64,000 nt of DNA from Aureibaculum algae. GTDB lineage: Bacteria > Bacteroidota > Bacteroidia > Flavobacteriales > Flavobacteriaceae. Positions 1 through 7,776 of this stretch are shown here, piece by piece; the stretch's first letter is position 1; each line of letters starts with the position of its first letter. The DNA lies in the NCBI RefSeq assembly GCF_006065315.1, contig NZ_CP040749.1, positions 2,432,501 through 2,496,500 of the forward strand, read 5' to 3'. The translations under genes and the position numbers were made by a program. The notes below the pieces were generated by a model. The model was not told the origin of the DNA and did no database searches. It saw only the letters and a list, made by a program, of their open reading frames with translations.

Positions 1-142
1 CTAAAACACTAATTATAAAAATCCATTTTACAATGGAAGATGATTTTTTATGAATAATTTTTGATAGTGCGTCTTTAGATAACCTAGGGTTGACACTATC
101 TTGTCTTTTCCAATCTTTTTTTAATAAATCTAGTTGATCCAT
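1..142 (-). CDS. Partial small membrane protein downstream of the ECF sigma factor
   Basis: The first 47 codons of a leftward gene are visible; the rest lies outside the window. It begins with ATG at 142-140, only 2 bp after the sigma-factor stop, so the two genes are very probably cotranscribed. The protein starts MDQLDLLKKDWKRQD, is rich in Lys/Asp, and runs into a hydrophobic stretch (VKWIFIISVL) that looks like a first membrane helix. In Bacteroidota, short membrane proteins in this position are often candidate sigma-factor partners, but no anti-sigma domain can be identified from this fragment. Similar proteins have at times carried a carotene monooxygenase label; nothing here supports that. 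Confidence 0.7.
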   Translation of the reverse strand, partial: MDQLDLLKKDWKRQDSVNPRLSKDALSKIIHKKSSSIVKWIFIISVL

Positions 143-144
143 AT

Positions 145-639
145 TTACGGATTAAGTATGTTTTTTAATTTAGTTTTTACTCTATTCATTTTTACTCTAG
201 CATTTACTTCACTAATCCCCATCATTTCAGAAATTTCTTTATAATTTTTTTCTTCTAGGTAAAGTAGTACTAAAGCTTTATCAATATCTGACAATTGATA
301 AATTGCTTTGTATAATAATTTTAATTGCTCTTCTTCGGTATCATCATAATCAACAGACTCAATTTTGTGTAAAACAGAATCAAAATCTTGCGTTTTAATT
401 GAGCGTTTCGATTTTCTATAAATAGTTATTGCTGTATTTAATCCAACTCTATACATCCAAGTACTAAACTTAGAATCTCCTCTAAATTTGGGATAGGCTT
501 TCCATAACTGAATACTGATTTCTTGAAATAAATCATTATGAGCATCTTTATTGTTGGTATAGATCCGACAAACCTTATGCACTATATTTTGATTTTCTTC
601 TAAATCTGAAATAAATTTTAGCTCTAATTCTTTGTTCAC
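145..639 (-). CDS. ECF-type RNA polymerase sigma factor
   Basis: This 164-residue protein has the two-domain layout of extracytoplasmic-function sigma factors. Sigma-2 covers roughly residues 20-85, with the core-binding and -10 recognition segment around LWKAYPKFRGDSKFSTWMYR. Sigma-4 covers roughly residues 105-160, with the helix-turn-helix NYKEISEMMGISEVNARVKM. The start is GTG at 639-637; no upstream ATG is in frame and no Shine-Dalgarno is visible. It is divergent from the CarH-like gene across about 100 bp, and the membrane protein gene downstream may encode its partner. In Myxococcus and Streptomyces, ECF sigma factors (CarQ, LitS) act next to B12-type MerR regulators in carotenoid control. 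A similar role here is only inference from position. Confidence 0.88.
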   Translation of the reverse strand: MNKELELKFISDLEENQNIVHKVCRIYTNNKDAHNDLFQEISIQLWKAYPKFRGDSKFSTWMYRVGLNTAITIYRKSKRSIKTQDFDSVLHKIESVDYDDTEEEQLKLLYKAIYQLSDIDKALVLLYLEEKNYKEISEMMGISEVNARVKMNRVKTKLKNILNP

Positions 640-716
640 TGGTGGTTGATTTCAAGGTATTAGTAGTGTAAAATTACGTTTTGTTACAAGAATCTTAAAT
701 AATAAATAAAAAAACG

Positions 717-724
717 TACATTTG
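717..724 (+). promoter_or_regulatory. Candidate -7 box of the CarH-like gene
   Basis: TACATTTG fits the Bacteroidota TAnnTTTG -7 consensus and lies 18 bp before the ATG at 743, which would give a leader of about 14 nt. No good -33 TTTG lies at the usual spacing, so the promoter may be weak or activator-dependent. The box overlaps TTGTTTTACAA (722-732), a TTGT-N3-ACAA dyad also present at the crtI promoter. Confidence 0.5.
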
Positions 725-742
725 TTTTACAATAATCCAATT

Positions 743-1645
743 ATGTTAAACAATATTAAAACTAAATTTTCTATAAAGGACTTAGAAAATTTCACAGGAA
801 TTAAACCTCATACCATTAGAATTTGGGAAAAAAGGTATAATTTACTTGAACCTTCTCGAACAGATACCAATATAAGATATTATAATGGTGATAATTTTGT
901 AAAATTATTAAATATTAATTTATTGTATAATAATGGTTTCAAAATTTCGAAAATAGCCGATTTCTCAGAGGATGTGTTGCTCTTGAAAGTTAAGGAGTTA
1001 ACTACTGACAAAGCGTTAGAAGACGGAGTTATAAATGAGTTTAAGATTGCAATGCTCAAGTTTGATGCCGTTGCATTTAATGAAGCTTACAATAAATTAT
1101 TAGCATATAAATCTTTTAGAGAAATATTTTTAGAAGTATTTATTCCTTTATTAATCCAAATAGGATTTTTATGGCAGCATAAATCAATTAAACCAGTACA
1201 TGAACATTTTGTTTCAAATTTGATTATGCAAAAAATACAATCGAATATTGAGCGTAGCCAAGTAACCAGTTTTAAAGAAAATGAAAAGACATTTGTATTA
1301 TTTTTACCTATGAAAGAAATACATGAACTGGGGCTTTTGTATTTGCATTACGAATTGATATTACGTGGTTATCATTCAATTTACTTAGGTCAAAATATTG
1401 CTATTGATGCAGTACAAGACATAAAACCTTTATATAGTAATGTTCAATTTATTTCGTATTTTACGGTGGAACCTAATGAAAATGATATCGGACAGTATTT
1501 AGAAGACATAAATGAGAAGTTACTGAAAGGAACAGATAATAATTTTTGGTTTTTAGGAAGGAAATCTTCTCAATATGAAAAATCAAAATCTTACGCACAA
1601 ATTGAGGCTATTGGTTCACTAGTGCAGGCCTTAGATAAAATATAA
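743..1645 (+). CDS. CarH/LitR-type MerR regulator with cobalamin-binding domain
   Basis: This is a 300-residue protein when started at ATG 743; a TTG at 722 is in frame but lies in the promoter. Residues 10-75 form a MerR winged helix (IKPHTIRIWEKRYNLLEPSR). Residues 95-175 form the helical cap of B12-binding modules, and residues 183-300 a Rossmann-type cobalamin domain. The key residues of the CarH family are in place: W144-x9-E154-H155 in the cap, and E192-x-H194-x-x-G197, the ExHxxG motif that supplies the lower cobalt ligand. CarH proteins bind adenosylcobalamin as dark tetramers on DNA and fall apart in light, releasing carotenoid genes. The position after the Trp is Gln145, with His146 next; in Thermus CarH the residue after that Trp is a His implicated in the light state. 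Probable target: the following crt operon and its own promoter. Confidence 0.85.
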   Translation: MLNNIKTKFSIKDLENFTGIKPHTIRIWEKRYNLLEPSRTDTNIRYYNGDNFVKLLNINLLYNNGFKISKIADFSEDVLLLKVKELTTDKALEDGVINEFKIAMLKFDAVAFNEAYNKLLAYKSFREIFLEVFIPLLIQIGFLWQHKSIKPVHEHFVSNLIMQKIQSNIERSQVTSFKENEKTFVLFLPMKEIHELGLLYLHYELILRGYHSIYLGQNIAIDAVQDIKPLYSNVQFISYFTVEPNENDIGQYLEDINEKLLKGTDNNFWFLGRKSSQYEKSKSYAQIEAIGSLVQALDKI

Positions 1646-1654
1646 ATAATATAA

Positions 1655-1685
1655 TTTTGTTTTGTTTAATAAAATTGTATATTTG
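1655..1685 (+). promoter_or_regulatory. Promoter of the carotenoid/photolyase operon
   Basis: TTTTG (1655-1659), an 18-nt spacer, then TATATTTG (1678-1685) match the Bacteroidota -33/-7 promoter pattern. The ATG of crtI lies at 1695, so the predicted transcript has a leader of only a few nucleotides. An inverted repeat overlaps the -7 box, as expected for a repressor-controlled promoter. Confidence 0.72.
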
Positions 1686-1693
1686 TTAAACAA
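1662..1693. promoter_or_regulatory. Inverted repeat, candidate operator at the crtI promoter
   Basis: TTGTTTAA (1662-1669) and TTAAACAA (1686-1693) form a perfect 8-bp inverted repeat with a 16-bp gap that spans the -7 box. The right arm also belongs to a compact dyad TTGTTAAACAA (1683-1693). A related dyad, TTGTTTTACAA, sits at 722-732 before the CarH-like gene, and TTGTTACAA at 681-689. The shared TTGT...ACAA pattern at both promoters is seen directly; that CarH binds it is inference. Confidence 0.55.
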
Positions 1694-1694
1694 T

Positions 1695-3179
1695 ATGAAA
1701 AACAAAATTATTATAATAGGATCAGGCTTTTCTTCATTAGCGGCCTCTTGTTACCTAGCTAAGGCTGGCTATTCCGTTACTGTTTTAGAGAAAAATGAAA
1801 TGGTTGGGGGAAGAGCGAGAGTTTTTGAAAAAGACGGATTTAAATTCGATATGGGTCCGTCTTGGTATTGGATGCCGGATGTTTTTGAGAGTTTTTTCGC
1901 TGATTTTGAGAAAAAAGTTTCGGATTATTACGAATTAAGTAAATTGAGTCCTGCTTATCAGGTCTACTTCAATACGTCAGATAGTATAAAAATATCAGAT
2001 AACTTAAATGATATAAAAAAGACTTTTGAGGAAGTTGAACCCGGTAGTTCAAAATATCTTCAAGATTTTATAGACTCTGCAAAATTTAATTATGAAGTTG
2101 CCATAAAGGATTTGGTTTATAAACCAGGAAATTCTATTGCAGAGCTCATAACTCCAGTTACAATACAAAGAGTCAATCAGTTTTTTACAAGTATTAGAAA
2201 AAAGGTTAGAAAAAAAATAAAGAATGAAAAGCTGATTCAAATACTGGAGTTTCCGGTATTGTTTTTAGGAGCAAAGCCGAGTAATACACCTTCCTTCTAT
2301 AATTTCATGAATTATGCCGATTTCGGTTTAGGTACATGGCATCCAAAGGGAGGAATGCATGAAGTTATTAAAGCAATGATAAGTCTTGCAACTAGTTTAG
2401 GTGTAGAAATTAGAAAAAATAGCAATGTTTCAAAAATTGTAGTTGAAGACGGTAAAACAATAGGCGTTCAAGTAGACAATTCGCTTTTAATAGCAGATGT
2501 TGTTTTAAGTGGTGCAGATTATAATCATACAGAGACCTTGTTAGATAAACCATACCGACAGTATTCTGAAAAGTATTGGGAGAAAAAAGTGTTAGCCCCA
2601 TCGTCTTTATTATTTTATGTGGGTTTTGATAAAAAAATAAAAGAAGTATGTCATCACACCTTATTTTTTGATTCTGATTTTGATAAACATGCTGTTCAAA
2701 TTTATGACGAACCTTCTTGGCCAGAAAAGCCTTTATTTTATGCGAACTTTCCAAGTTTAACAGACCCTTCATTTGCACCAGAAAATAAAGAAGCAGGTTT
2801 CTTTTTGATTCCAATAGCTCCTGGTATTGAAGATACTCCAGAAATACGAGAAACGTATTTCAATCATATTATGGATAGGTTTGAAAAATTAACCAATCAA
2901 AGCGTAAAAGAGCATATTCTATTTAAAAAATCGTACTGCATCAAAGAGTTTAAAGAAGATTATAATTCTTTTAAAGGAAATGCATACGGGTTGGCAAATA
3001 CACTAACGCAAACTGCTTTTTTAAGACCAAAACTAAAAAGTAAAAAAGTAAATAATTTATTTTTCACAGGACAATTAACCGTTCCTGGACCTGGTGTGCC
3101 ACCAGCATTAATCTCTGGAAAAGTTGTATCTAGTTTAATACAAAAACATTACCCTTTAGTTCATCACCAAAATCAATAA
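1695..3179 (+). CDS. crtI: Phytoene desaturase (CrtI type)
   Basis: This 494-residue FAD enzyme desaturates phytoene to lycopene at the membrane. The start is ATG 1695 because it opens directly onto the dinucleotide-binding fold (MKNKIIIIGSGFSSLAAS, glycine motif at residues 9-14); an in-frame upstream start would fall in the promoter. Further signatures are the EKNEMVGGRARVFEKDGF flavin segment near residues 36-55, MGPSWYWMPDVF just after it, and the C-terminal CrtI motif (FFTGQLTVPGPGVPPALISG) before the last 20 residues. Length matches bacterial CrtI. It is the first gene of the operon and is followed 4 bp later by crtB. No crtE (GGPP synthase) is present in the window, so precursor supply is encoded elsewhere. 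Confidence 0.96.
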   Translation: MKNKIIIIGSGFSSLAASCYLAKAGYSVTVLEKNEMVGGRARVFEKDGFKFDMGPSWYWMPDVFESFFADFEKKVSDYYELSKLSPAYQVYFNTSDSIKISDNLNDIKKTFEEVEPGSSKYLQDFIDSAKFNYEVAIKDLVYKPGNSIAELITPVTIQRVNQFFTSIRKKVRKKIKNEKLIQILEFPVLFLGAKPSNTPSFYNFMNYADFGLGTWHPKGGMHEVIKAMISLATSLGVEIRKNSNVSKIVVEDGKTIGVQVDNSLLIADVVLSGADYNHTETLLDKPYRQYSEKYWEKKVLAPSSLLFYVGFDKKIKEVCHHTLFFDSDFDKHAVQIYDEPSWPEKPLFYANFPSLTDPSFAPENKEAGFFLIPIAPGIEDTPEIRETYFNHIMDRFEKLTNQSVKEHILFKKSYCIKEFKEDYNSFKGNAYGLANTLTQTAFLRPKLKSKKVNNLFFTGQLTVPGPGVPPALISGKVVSSLIQKHYPLVHHQNQ

Positions 3180-3183
3180 GCTT

Positions 3184-4020
3184 ATGGATAATTTATTTAA
3201 TTCAGTTTCAGTAGGGTGTAGCAAATTAGTTACAAAATCTTACAGTACATCATTTACATTGGCGGTAAAAATGCTGGCACCCTCAATAAGAGATGCAATT
3301 TATAGCATTTATGGTTTTGTGCGTTTTGCAGATGAAATTGTAGATACTTTTCATGAATATAACAAGGCAAATTTACTAGAAGAGTTTGAGCAAGATTATT
3401 ACAAGGCATATCATGAAGGTATTAGTTTAAATCCCATTTTGAATGCTTTTCAACTCACCGTAAAAAAATATAATATTGATGATGATTTGGTGCAATCCTT
3501 TTTAAAAAGTATGCGACTGGATTTGACAAAGCATACTTATGATAAAAATGAATATGAAGATTACATCTATGGTTCTGCCGACGTTGTAGGGTTGATGTGC
3601 TTAAAAGTTTTTGTGAAGGGAGATGAAAACAAATTTAATGAACTAAAAAAATCGGCAATGCGATTGGGTTCAGCATTTCAAAAGGTGAATTTTTTAAGAG
3701 ATTTAAAAGATGATATTGAAGTCTTAGATAGATCTTATTTTCCTAATATAGATATTCATAATTTAGATAATATTTCTAAATTGGAAATTATAGCAGAAAT
3801 AGAGGAGGATTTTAAAATTGCATATCAAGGTATAAAAAACCTCCCAAATGAAGCTAAATTTGGTGTTTACACATCTTATATTTATTATAAATGTTTATTA
3901 AATAAATTAAAAAGAACCCCAAGTAAAAAAATAATGAATACCAGAATACGCGTTTCTAATCCTCGTAAGGTTAGCTTATTAGCACAATCTTTTGTAACTT
4001 ACAAATTGAATTTAATGTAA
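3184..4020 (+). CDS. crtB: Phytoene synthase
   Basis: This 278-residue squalene/phytoene synthase-family protein condenses two geranylgeranyl diphosphates to phytoene. The first Mg-binding aspartate motif is FADEIVD (residues 48-54), and the second is in NFLRDLKDDIEVLDRSYFP around residues 165-185. The N-terminal SYSTSFTLAVKML segment is typical of the family. It lies 4 bp after crtI and its stop codon abuts the ATG of the hydroxylase gene, so translation is probably coupled. Confidence 0.96.
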   Translation: MDNLFNSVSVGCSKLVTKSYSTSFTLAVKMLAPSIRDAIYSIYGFVRFADEIVDTFHEYNKANLLEEFEQDYYKAYHEGISLNPILNAFQLTVKKYNIDDDLVQSFLKSMRLDLTKHTYDKNEYEDYIYGSADVVGLMCLKVFVKGDENKFNELKKSAMRLGSAFQKVNFLRDLKDDIEVLDRSYFPNIDIHNLDNISKLEIIAEIEEDFKIAYQGIKNLPNEAKFGVYTSYIYYKCLLNKLKRTPSKKIMNTRIRVSNPRKVSLLAQSFVTYKLNLM

Positions 4021-4470
4021 ATGATAGTTTTAAAATTCATATTAATAACACTGGTTACTTTTCTATGTATGGAAGCGGTAACATGGATAACTCATAAGTT
4101 TGTCATGCACGGGTTTATGTGGTATTTTCATGCAGATCATCATCAACCTAAATATGAAAACACCTTTGAAAGAAATGATATTTTCTTTGTGATTTTTGCC
4201 ATACCTAGTATTTTGCTTTTTTATTTTGGGGTTGATGGTGGTGTAAATTATTTATTCTTTATTGGTTTGGGTGTACTATTATATGGTATTTCTTATTTTC
4301 TAGTACATGATGTACTCATTCATCAAAGGTTTAAATGGTTTAAGAAAACCAAAATTAAATATTTAATAGGATTAAGAAAAGCCCATAAAGTGCATCATAA
4401 ACATCTTGGAAAACAAGAAGGAGAATGCTTTGGTATGTTGCTTGTTCCATTTAAATATTTTAAGATATAA
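4021..4470 (+). CDS. crtZ: Beta-carotene 3-hydroxylase (CrtZ type)
   Basis: A 149-residue membrane-bound non-haem di-iron hydroxylase that would convert beta-carotene to zeaxanthin. The histidine clusters expected of the fatty-acid-hydroxylase superfamily are visible: HKFVMH, HADHH, HDVLIH and HKVHHKH. Between them lie hydrophobic segments (residues 1-20 and about 55-95). It starts immediately after the crtB stop and ends immediately before the cyclase ATG. Length is normal for a bacterial CrtZ. Confidence 0.93.
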   Translation: MIVLKFILITLVTFLCMEAVTWITHKFVMHGFMWYFHADHHQPKYENTFERNDIFFVIFAIPSILLFYFGVDGGVNYLFFIGLGVLLYGISYFLVHDVLIHQRFKWFKKTKIKYLIGLRKAHKVHHKHLGKQEGECFGMLLVPFKYFKI

Positions 4471-5181
4471 ATGTCACTTTACCTACTTTTAAATTTAGCG
4501 TCTTTTAGCATCCCGTTTTTATATAGTTTTGAAAAACGAATGCATTATATTCAATGGTGGAAAGAAGTTTTTATATCCATTGTAATTGTAGCGACATTTT
4601 TTATCATTTGGGATATCATCTTCACCATGGATGGTGTTTGGGGATTTAATGAGGATTATTTGATTGGTATCACTATATTTAGCTTACCAATAGAAGAATG
4701 GCTTTTTTTTATTTGTATTCCTTATGCTAGTATATTTATCCATTATGCATTTCAATATTTTTTTCCAAAAACGCATGTTCCGGTTAAAATTTCTAATATA
4801 ATAACTATTAGTCTTGCTGTTTTGCTATTTATAGTTGCCATAGTTAATTTCGATAAGGCGTATACTTTGTACAACTATATCATTTTAAGTTCCGTATTAT
4901 TTTATAGTTTTTTTACAAAAAATAAGCAATTACCTATATTTTATATCACTTTTTTAATCATCCTTATTCCATTTTTCATTGTGAACGGAATACTTACGGG
5001 TAGTTTTATTGAAGAACCTGTAGTGTGGTATAACAATAGTGAAAATTTAGGAATTAGAATAGGTACCATTCCCATTGAAGATGCTGGGTATGCCTTTACC
5101 ATGCTTTTTGGTAGTATACTGATAATAGAAAAGTTTAAGAAATCGTCATTGTTTTTTAACAAACATAAAACAAGGGTATGA
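4471..5181 (+). CDS. crtYcd: Fused CrtYcd-type lycopene cyclase
   Basis: This 236-residue polytopic membrane protein has two internal halves, each with the acidic P-x-E-E/D cyclase motif: LPIEEWLFF near residue 75 and IPIEDAGYAF near residue 198. The arrangement corresponds to the heterodimeric CrtYc/CrtYd cyclases of actinobacteria fused in one chain, as in other Bacteroidota and archaea. It is predicted to cyclise lycopene to beta-carotene. The stop overlaps the next start (ATGA, 5178-5181). It is not the flavoprotein CrtY. Confidence 0.92.
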   Translation: MSLYLLLNLASFSIPFLYSFEKRMHYIQWWKEVFISIVIVATFFIIWDIIFTMDGVWGFNEDYLIGITIFSLPIEEWLFFICIPYASIFIHYAFQYFFPKTHVPVKISNIITISLAVLLFIVAIVNFDKAYTLYNYIILSSVLFYSFFTKNKQLPIFYITFLIILIPFFIVNGILTGSFIEEPVVWYNNSENLGIRIGTIPIEDAGYAFTMLFGSILIIEKFKKSSLFFNKHKTRV

Positions 5182-6599
5182 AAATATTATTAACAGGTAC
5201 TACAGGCTATATTGGTAAGCGATTAATTCCAATATTATTGGAACTAAATCATAGTTTAGTTTGTTGTGTAAGGGATAAAGGTAGGGTTCCTGAAATTGTA
5301 AAAAATAATAAGAAGATTACCTTAATTGAGGTAGACTTTTTAAAGGAAGATACTTTAAAAGTAATACCAAAGGATATAGATGCTGCTTATTATTTAATTC
5401 ATTCAATGTCTTCTTCTTCCACAGATTTTGAGAAGCTAGAAGAACAATGTGCTTTTAATTTTAAAAAATATATTGAAAACACTAATGCGAAACAAGTCAT
5501 TTATTTAAGCGGAATTGTTAATGATAGCAATTTATCAAAACATTTGGCTTCTAGAAAAAAGGTTGAAATGACGCTTCAATCTGATACATACTCCTTGACA
5601 ACTTTTAGAGCTGGGATAATTGTAGGAAGCGGAAGTGCATCTTTTGAAATTATTAGAGATTTGGTTGAAAAATTACCCCTCATGATAGTACCCAAATGGG
5701 TAAGAACAAAATCTCAATATATTGCAATTAGAGATGTATTGTCTTTTCTCTCTAAAGCAATTGGTAAAACAGAATTATACAATAAGTCCTTTGATATATT
5801 TGGTCCTGATGTACTCACATACAAGCAAATGATGTTGCAGTTCGCTGAAGTTCGTAAGTTTAAACGGTATATTTATTCTGTACCGGTAATGACACCAAAA
5901 TTATCATCCTATTGGTTGTATTTTATTACTGCTACTTCTTATAAATTGGCCATAAGTTTAGTTGATAGTATGAAAGTCGAAGTTATCGGCGAACCTAGTG
6001 CTATTAATGAAATGCTAAATGTTACCCCAATCACGTATAAAGAAGCTGTGGAAAAGGCTTTTATAAAAATAGAACAAAATAGTAGTGTTTCCAGTTGGAA
6101 AGATTCTTTTGTAAGTGGAAGGTTTAATAAGAAATTATCTCAATATATTGAAGTACCTCATTATGGATGTTTTAAAGATATAAAAACAAGAGCCATAAAA
6201 AATGAAGCTAAAACCATAGATAAAATTTGGTCTATTGGGGGTAAAAATGGTTGGTATTATGGTAATGTCTTATGGAAAATCAGAGGATATTTAGATAAAA
6301 TATTTGGAGGAATAGGATTGCGACGTGGTAGAACTCATCCAACAAAATTAAGTACAGGAGATGCTTTAGATTTTTGGCGAGTGTTATATGCTGATAAGAA
6401 AGAAAAACGACTCTTACTTTATGCAGAAATGAAGTTACCTGGAGAAGCTTGGTTGGAATTTGTAATTATAAAGGACATATTATACCAACGAGCGGTATTT
6501 AGACCTAAGGGGTTGTATGGTAGGCTCTATTGGTATAGTGTATGGCCATTTCACGGTTTTATTTTTAATGGTATGATAAATAAATTGATTAATGTTTAA
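5178..6599 (+). CDS. NAD(P)-binding reductase with DUF2867 tail (YbjT-like)
   Basis: A 473-residue protein with an atypical short-chain-dehydrogenase N-terminus (MKILLTGTTGYIGKRLIPIL, GxxGxxG at residues 7-13) resembling NmrA/complex I 39-kDa-type folds up to about residue 300. A DUF2867 region follows in the last 160 residues (SIGGKNGWYYGN; LRRGRTHPTKL; GEAWLEF). The domain order and length match E. coli YbjT. The substrate is unknown. It overlaps the cyclase gene by 4 nt, so it is embedded in the carotenoid operon and may act in redox or quinone metabolism under light stress; this role is inferred from context only. Confidence 0.85.
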   Translation: MKILLTGTTGYIGKRLIPILLELNHSLVCCVRDKGRVPEIVKNNKKITLIEVDFLKEDTLKVIPKDIDAAYYLIHSMSSSSTDFEKLEEQCAFNFKKYIENTNAKQVIYLSGIVNDSNLSKHLASRKKVEMTLQSDTYSLTTFRAGIIVGSGSASFEIIRDLVEKLPLMIVPKWVRTKSQYIAIRDVLSFLSKAIGKTELYNKSFDIFGPDVLTYKQMMLQFAEVRKFKRYIYSVPVMTPKLSSYWLYFITATSYKLAISLVDSMKVEVIGEPSAINEMLNVTPITYKEAVEKAFIKIEQNSSVSSWKDSFVSGRFNKKLSQYIEVPHYGCFKDIKTRAIKNEAKTIDKIWSIGGKNGWYYGNVLWKIRGYLDKIFGGIGLRRGRTHPTKLSTGDALDFWRVLYADKKEKRLLLYAEMKLPGEAWLEFVIIKDILYQRAVFRPKGLYGRLYWYSVWPFHGFIFNGMINKLINV

Positions 6600-6616
6600 G
6601 TTTTAAAATTGATAAA

Positions 6617-7300
6617 ATGAAAAAAATAATAATTATTGGTGGAAGTAAAGGAATTGGCAATGCCATTGTACAAACTTTAATAGATAATTGTGAAATTATA
6701 AATATTAGTAGAACGCCTTCAGATATAAATCATAAAAACTTAAGTCAATATCAATGCGATGTTTTGGAAGATGAATTACCAGAAATTGAGGTAGCAGATT
6801 CACTAATTTATTGTCCAGGAAGTATCAATTTAAAGCCAATTTCAAAATTAAGTATTGATGATTTTAAAGAGGATTTTAACATTAATGTAATTGGTGCGGT
6901 AAAGGTGATACAAAAGTACCTACCGCAATTAAAAAAAGGTAATGCACCTTCAATAGTACTGTTTAGTACAGTTGCTGTAAAATTAGGTATGCCATATCAT
7001 GCAAGTATTGCGACGGCCAAGGGGGGAGTGGAAGGCCTTGTTAAATCTCTAGCAGCTGAATTGGCACCTACAGTGCGAGTTAATGCTATTGCACCTACAG
7101 TAACAGATACAGGTTTGGCTGATAAATTATTGAGGAATGATACCATGAAAGAAAAAATGATAGAAAGACATCCTCTAAAAAAATACTTAGACCCAAAAGA
7201 AGTGGCAACCATGGCTGAGTTTTTAATATCAGAAAAAACGGCTTCTATATCAGGACAAATATTCGAGATGGATTGTGGTATTGTAACGCTAAAATTATAG
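6617..7300 (+). CDS. Short-chain dehydrogenase-like protein lacking the canonical Tyr
   Basis: This 227-residue Rossmann protein has the SDR cofactor motif GGSKGIG (residues 8-14), a diverged NAG-like motif at CPGS, and catalytic Ser117 (LFSTVA). The usual Y-x-x-x-K is replaced: Lys135 is present but four residues earlier there is Ile131 (SIATAKGG). The nearest Tyr is Tyr127, at -8. It therefore either uses another residue or is not a classical dehydrogenase. The C-terminal SGQIFEMDCGI is standard for SDRs. It sits 17 bp after the YbjT-like gene and 4 bp before tspO. Substrate unknown. Confidence 0.85.
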   Translation: MKKIIIIGGSKGIGNAIVQTLIDNCEIINISRTPSDINHKNLSQYQCDVLEDELPEIEVADSLIYCPGSINLKPISKLSIDDFKEDFNINVIGAVKVIQKYLPQLKKGNAPSIVLFSTVAVKLGMPYHASIATAKGGVEGLVKSLAAELAPTVRVNAIAPTVTDTGLADKLLRNDTMKEKMIERHPLKKYLDPKEVATMAEFLISEKTASISGQIFEMDCGIVTLKL

Positions 7301-7304
7301 AGCA

Positions 7305-7766
7305 ATGAAATATAATATATTAGTTGTCATTTTCTTAGTTATAAATTTTGGTGCATTAGCCATTGGTAGTTGGTTAATGAATAATGGACCACAAACCGAA
7401 TGGTATATTGGATTGAATAAAGCCCCGTGGACTCCACCAGGTTGGGTTTTTGGAGCTGCCTGGACTATTATAATGATTTGTTTCTCAATTTATATGGCTC
7501 AGTTATATGCCAATGAGAATACAGGGAAAGTTATTATTTTATTTATTTTTCAAGTAGTACTAAATGTAAGTTGGAACTATGTTTTTTTTAACCAACATGC
7601 AGTTAGTTTTGCTCTTATCATAATTACTTTACTCACCGTATTAATAATCTATTTCTTAATCGCTTATTACAGTAAGTTACAATTGATAAGTTTATTGCTA
7701 TTACCTTATGTTATTTGGCTTGCTATAGCCACATCACTCAACTATTATATATACACAAACAATTAA
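7305..7766 (+). CDS. tspO: TspO/MBR family membrane protein
   Basis: A 153-residue, five-helix, Trp-rich membrane protein of the TspO/peripheral benzodiazepine receptor family. Signatures are GSWLMNNGPQTEWYIGLNKAPWTPPGWVFGAAWT in the first loop (given here only as landmarks: APWTPPGWVF near residues 43-52), and an internal SWNYVFF motif. TspO proteins bind tetrapyrroles and respond to light and oxidative stress; in Rhodobacter TspO tunes photosystem and carotenoid genes. Its place between an SDR and the photolyase fits a photo-oxidative-stress role. Confidence 0.93.
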   Translation: MKYNILVVIFLVINFGALAIGSWLMNNGPQTEWYIGLNKAPWTPPGWVFGAAWTIIMICFSIYMAQLYANENTGKVIILFIFQVVLNVSWNYVFFNQHAVSFALIIITLLTVLIIYFLIAYYSKLQLISLLLLPYVIWLAIATSLNYYIYTNN

Positions 7767-7776
7767 AAATCATATT

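Noticed and set aside
1..142. Carotene monooxygenase
   Set aside because: Only 47 residues are visible, with no His-rich iron site. A role near the crt genes would rest on position alone.
2410..2814. A 134-codon frame antisense to crtI
   Set aside because: It lies fully inside a strongly supported gene and has no recognisable family sequence.
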